From: Pseudomonadaceae bacterium SI-3
GTDB taxonomy: Bacteria; Pseudomonadota; Gammaproteobacteria; Pseudomonadales; Pseudomonadaceae
DNA length: 64,000 nt
Assembly: GCA_004010935.1 (NCBI GenBank)
Contig: CP026511.1
Location: 1,922,001 to 1,986,000, forward strand
Direction: 5' to 3'
Shown piece after piece: positions 60,742 through 64,000 of this stretch (position 1 is its first letter; every line of letters starts with the position of its first letter). The notes under the pieces were generated by a model. The model was not told the origin of the DNA. It was given only the letters and a program-made list of their open reading frames with translations, and did not search any database. Both the position numbers and the translations under genes were made by a program.

Positions 60742-61803
60742 ATGCCTGATTTCTCCCCTCATTCACCGATCATCCAGCGAGCGCTGCAAGGTATTCCCGC
60801 TACGTTGGGACTGCATGGCGAATTGGCCGGGCAACACTTGCTGCTGACTGGTGGTACGGGCTTTTTTGGCCAGTGGCTGCTGGCGTTGCTCTATAAGTTG
60901 AACCAGCAGGGGGCAGGGGTGGAAGTCAGCGTGCTGTCACGCACGCCGGCTCGCTTTCTCGATGCTCAACCACGCTACCGAGATTGCTCCTGGTTGCACT
61001 GGTTAAGCGGTGATGTTCGCGATCTTCGAGCGTTATCAGGATGCCCGGTGACGTTGATCCTGCATGCGGCTGCCGATACCTCCGCAGCTGCTCAGGGCAG
61101 ACCACTGGAACTCTTCGACACCATTGTCTCGGGCGCGCGCAGGGTGCTGGACTTGGCTGTGCAGCATGATGCACGCGTGCTGTTGACGGGGTCCGGGGCA
61201 CAATACGGTAGCTTGCCGGGCGCTTCGGATGAGGATGCGGGCGTCGTCGAAACATATCCAGGCGCATGTGTCAGCAACAGTGCGAACAGTGCCTACGGCG
61301 AAGCGAAGCGGGCACAGGAGACGCTTGCAGCTATCTATGCGCAACAGCATGGTCTGCCTGTCGTGATGACGCGCTGTTTCGCTTTTTCCGGGCCTGGGTT
61401 GCCGCTCGACGCACATTTTGCGATCGGTAACTTCGTGCGTGATGCCCTGTGCGCGGATGAGATAGTGCTTCATTCAAGCGGGCAGGCCGTACGCAGCTAC
61501 CTGCATGGTGCCGATCTAGCCGGCTGGTTGCTGACCTTGCTGGTCAGGGGGCAGTCCGGCGAGGTCTACAACGTCGGCTCCGACGAGGCTATCAGCGTGG
61601 CTGCGCTAGCGCAGCGGGTGATGGAGCGTGTTTCTCCAGGGAAGCCCTTGCGGATACTGGGTCAGCCTGATGACTCTAGCCGATCCTTCTACGTGCCTGA
61701 CATCTCCAGAGCTCGCCAGCTGGGGTTGGATATATGGACAGCATTGGATCAGTCGATCGAGAGCATGGCTGCCTGGGCCAGCCTAAAAGGCTACGGTAAT
61801 TGA
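60742..61803 (+). CDS. NAD-dependent epimerase/dehydratase (SDR) family protein
   Basis: A 353-residue extended SDR. Cofactor loop LLLTGGTGFFGQWLLALL, acid/Ser region GSGAQYGSLPGA, catalytic Tyr-Lys in SAYGEAKRAQETL, then TRCFAFSGPGLPLDAHFAIG and the C-terminal VGSDEAISVAALAQRV. Such enzymes act on nucleotide sugars as epimerases, dehydratases or C4 reductases. It could supply the final reduction of a CDP-3,6-dideoxy-4-ketosugar (an RfbJ/YerF-type step); this is inference. It is separated from the FkbM-like gene by 53 bases. Confidence 0.8.
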   Translation: MPDFSPHSPIIQRALQGIPATLGLHGELAGQHLLLTGGTGFFGQWLLALLYKLNQQGAGVEVSVLSRTPARFLDAQPRYRDCSWLHWLSGDVRDLRALSGCPVTLILHAAADTSAAAQGRPLELFDTIVSGARRVLDLAVQHDARVLLTGSGAQYGSLPGASDEDAGVVETYPGACVSNSANSAYGEAKRAQETLAAIYAQQHGLPVVMTRCFAFSGPGLPLDAHFAIGNFVRDALCADEIVLHSSGQAVRSYLHGADLAGWLLTLLVRGQSGEVYNVGSDEAISVAALAQRVMERVSPGKPLRILGQPDDSSRSFYVPDISRARQLGLDIWTALDQSIESMAAWASLKGYGN

Positions 61804-61850
61804 AATTCAACAAGGCAGCGTGTGAGCGAGGCCGTACAGGGGATAAGGTT

Positions 61851-64000
61851 ATGGATTGGGCCTCGATTGCAGGTGGTCGTTGTCAGGGTGAGCCCTGGCG
61901 AGTGGGGATCGCTGGAATTCGTCCGGGAGTGGAGGGTGAGGCTTTCCTCTTGAGTGACGAGCAGTGGACAAGGCTACTGTCGTTGCTTCCGCTGGAGCCG
62001 TTGCAGATTTATGGTGATGTTAACGGTCTGCGTTTCGAGCGTTTGATTGCATCGACCACGCAAGATAGTCACGACGCTGTGCTTTTCGTCGAACAGGACC
62101 TCCCGGGACTGGGGGCAGTGAATGTATCAGCCGGCGTGCGCCGCTACCTGATGCGGCTGGAGCATGCGGACGGGGCGAAAGGTGCGTACGACCGTTTTGA
62201 TCGTGTGTTTCTGCCGGCTCGCGAGGCTTTTCAAGGGCAGCACCTGATTCGGCTGAATCAACCGCTGAATGTGCCGCTCGCGGATTTGCCGCCGCGTCCG
62301 CCTTTCAACAACAGGTCCCATGTATTCGGGCGTGATGGGGTGAAGCTCGAGCACTCTCATTTTGTCGTGTGCGATGCACATGCCGAGCTGATGGGGTGGT
62401 TGTCGCCCCAGTGGCAGGAGTGCCTGCTTTGCGGTGCAGTACCCGTGCACAACGCTGTCACGCCTGTCCCCGAGTGGTTTCCGGCTGATTGTTATGTGGA
62501 TGGCACTGCGTTTTCCACTGACGCCGAACTGTATGCCTTTCTCGATGCTATGGCCTGGAACGACTACCAGGCCCTAGCGGCTCGTCTGCGCTCTTTCCTC
62601 ATGCAGGGCAGTGCGCGTCCGGATGAGCGTATCTATCCCTATACCATCGACTTCTGGATCAACGCACTGACGTCCGGCATTGCGCTCGATGCTTCGCAGG
62701 TGCGTGGTGACGAGCTGTTGCTGAGTGTGGTGATTCCTGCCTTTAACTATGCCCGCTACATAAAGCAGGCGGTGCGCTCTGTGCTCAGCCAGGGCGTCGA
62801 CTCCATAGAGGTTCTTGTCCTGGATAATGCCTCGACGGATGATACACAGGGCGTAATGGCGGACTTTGCAGCGGATCCTCGGGTGCGCTATATGCGCAAT
62901 CGGAGAAACTTCGGTGCTGGCAATAACAGTCACAACGGTTTCTGGGCAGCCAAGGGAAAGTACCTGATTCTGTTCATGGCAGATGACTTCATGAATCCAG
63001 GGCATGTCTCCCGGATTCTTCCCGCAATGGAGCGTGATTCTCGGATTGCAGTTGGCTATAGCCCGATCAGCTGGGTTAATGAGCAGGGCAAGCCTCTCGT
63101 CGGACCTATCCATCCCGGCCACCGCGAGGCCGACTACATCGGTGGGCGCAATGAGGTCGCGGACCTGCTGGTCTACGACAACTACATCACGCCCTCTGCG
63201 GCAATCATAAGACGGGAGGCATTCTTCGAGGCTTGGCAGCGTGATGTCCGAATTCGCGGCGCTGGTGACTGGCATTTGATGGTTCAGCTTGGGGAGCGTT
63301 ATCCCGACTTCGTTTTCACCACTTCGCCAGGTGTAAGCTACCGTGTTCACGGTGCGCAACATTCCAATGAATACTACGGCACGTCCTCCCCGTTACAAGG
63401 GCATCTGTGCATCCTCGAAGGTGTTTTCGAACGAGGCAGAGAAGCGCTTCTTAGAAGTCGTGCGCGGGAGGTGGCCGAGCATCTTCGGCGGCGTATGGTG
63501 CAACATCCGAGTGAGCTTAATAGCGATCTGGGCGAGCGCGCCAGGAAACTATGCGAGCGCTTGGACGGTCTCGCTCGAGAAGACGAGCGTGCACTGTTTT
63601 CCATCATCCTCACCACCTACAACCGCTCCGATCTGCTGCAGGACGCTTTGGCCAGTGTCGGCAGCCAGACCCTGCGCGATTTCGAAGTCATCCTAATCAA
63701 TGACAACGGCGAGCCGGTCGAGCACCTGCTGGCCGCCTATGACTTTCCCATCACCTATATCCGCCAGGGGCGCAATCAGGGGTTGTCTGCGGCGCGCAAT
63801 GCTGGCCTCAGGCTGGCAAGAGGACGCTTCGTCGTTTACCTCGATGATGACGACATATATCTGCCCGATCACTTGGCTGTTTTGGCCAAGGTGTTCGAGC
63901 GTCAGCCATGGTCCGTCGCGTACACCGGGGTCGAGTATGTTAACGAACGCTTAGAGAGAGCCGAGCGTATCGAATTGAGCCGCCAAGCGCCGTTCGCTCA
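61851..64000 (+). CDS. Multidomain glycosyltransferase with two GT2 domains (partial, runs off right edge)
   Basis: An open frame from ATG 61851, behind AGGGGA, continues to the window end without a stop: at least 716 residues. Residues 1-280 form a separate domain with GAVPVHNAVTPVPEWFP and YVDGTAFSTDAELYAFL, resembling fucosyltransferase/exostosin-like C-terminal regions. GT2 domain 1 begins at about 290 (LLLSVVIPAFNYARY) with MADDF as its DxD-type motif near 377. GT2 domain 2 begins at about 583 (FSIILTTYNRSD) with YLDDDDIY near 663. It likely builds the glycan served by this cluster. Large two-GT2 proteins are common in flagellin and O-antigen loci. Confidence 0.85.
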   Translation, partial: MDWASIAGGRCQGEPWRVGIAGIRPGVEGEAFLLSDEQWTRLLSLLPLEPLQIYGDVNGLRFERLIASTTQDSHDAVLFVEQDLPGLGAVNVSAGVRRYLMRLEHADGAKGAYDRFDRVFLPAREAFQGQHLIRLNQPLNVPLADLPPRPPFNNRSHVFGRDGVKLEHSHFVVCDAHAELMGWLSPQWQECLLCGAVPVHNAVTPVPEWFPADCYVDGTAFSTDAELYAFLDAMAWNDYQALAARLRSFLMQGSARPDERIYPYTIDFWINALTSGIALDASQVRGDELLLSVVIPAFNYARYIKQAVRSVLSQGVDSIEVLVLDNASTDDTQGVMADFAADPRVRYMRNRRNFGAGNNSHNGFWAAKGKYLILFMADDFMNPGHVSRILPAMERDSRIAVGYSPISWVNEQGKPLVGPIHPGHREADYIGGRNEVADLLVYDNYITPSAAIIRREAFFEAWQRDVRIRGAGDWHLMVQLGERYPDFVFTTSPGVSYRVHGAQHSNEYYGTSSPLQGHLCILEGVFERGREALLRSRAREVAEHLRRRMVQHPSELNSDLGERARKLCERLDGLAREDERALFSIILTTYNRSDLLQDALASVGSQTLRDFEVILINDNGEPVEHLLAAYDFPITYIRQGRNQGLSAARNAGLRLARGRFVVYLDDDDIYLPDHLAVLAKVFERQPWSVAYTGVEYVNERLERAERIELSRQAPFA

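Noticed and set aside
62574..63362. 262-codon minus-strand frame opposite the glycosyltransferase
   Set aside because: The + strand carries GT2 motifs through this stretch in an open frame of more than 700 codons; the minus frame is its shadow.

Overview
The window looks like chromosomal DNA of a Pseudomonas-type gammaproteobacterium. The 16S rRNA variable regions read most like the Stutzerimonas (Pseudomonas) stutzeri group, judged from memory rather than by a database search. Supporting signs are high GC, a complete Entner-Doudoroff glucose regulon (edd-glk-gltR-gtrS-gtsABCD and hexR/zwf-pgl-eda), cpxRA, scpAB, a MASE2-type adenylate cyclase, and a gene order that follows what I remember of the P. 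aeruginosa PA3170-PA3217 segment.

Layout. (1) 1-16.7 kb is conserved core. It holds an AraC regulator cut by the left edge, cyaB, a Mpo1-like protein, another AraC regulator, a DUF808 membrane protein, a fungal-type cytosine deaminase, trkH, a cysteine-cluster protein, a nitroreductase, the cpxR-cpxP-like-cpxA envelope-stress set, yciI, yciB, the PHP nuclease rnm, yciO, trpS, scpA, scpB and mgsA. (2) 16.7-33.0 kb is the glucose regulon: gapA divergent from edd-glk-gltR-gtrS, the gtsABCD ABC transporter, a LamB-family porin where P. aeruginosa has OprB, then hexR divergent from zwf-pgl-eda. Both divergent intergenic regions hold a perfect TTGT-N7-ACAA HexR operator. (3) 33.1-39.1 kb is core: rluB with a strong terminator, a diguanylate cyclase, yciK, mupP, ubiG and an mtaD-type deaminase. 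(4) 39.1-45.1 kb is a complete rRNA operon. It has four tandem promoters with identical 16-bp spacers, boxA elements, 16S, tRNA-Ile(GAT), tRNA-Ala(TGC), 23S, 5S, RNase III processing stems and a terminator. (5) 45.2-64 kb is an accessory glycan-modification cluster, all on the + strand and mostly translationally coupled. It has CDP-3,6-dideoxyhexose genes (rfbF, rfbG, rfbH), a sugar-1-phosphate nucleotidyltransferase, a CBS-GHMP kinase fusion, a NeuB/SAF/TIM-barrel fusion, a ThDP carboligase-like enzyme, a TylF-like methyltransferase, two FkbM-like methyltransferases, two unrecognised proteins with a D-x(1-2)-HRA-type motif, a pol-beta-type nucleotidyltransferase, an NAD-dependent epimerase/reductase, and a multidomain glycosyltransferase running off the right edge.

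How it works together. The central block imports glucose (porin, GtsABCD), phosphorylates it (Glk), passes it through the Entner-Doudoroff route (Zwf, Pgl, Edd, Eda) and on to GapA. HexR senses the pathway intermediate KDPG and GltR/GtrS controls transport. The right-hand cluster probably makes one or more nucleotide-activated unusual sugars and transfers and decorates them on a surface glycan: O-antigen, capsule or flagellin.

The best candidate for an undescribed system is 54.2-60.7 kb. Four proteins there share an approximately 100-residue N-terminal PglD-like Rossmann domain but carry two different C-terminal domains (two FkbM-like, two with the HRA motif), and they are interleaved with a pol-beta-type nucleotidyltransferase.
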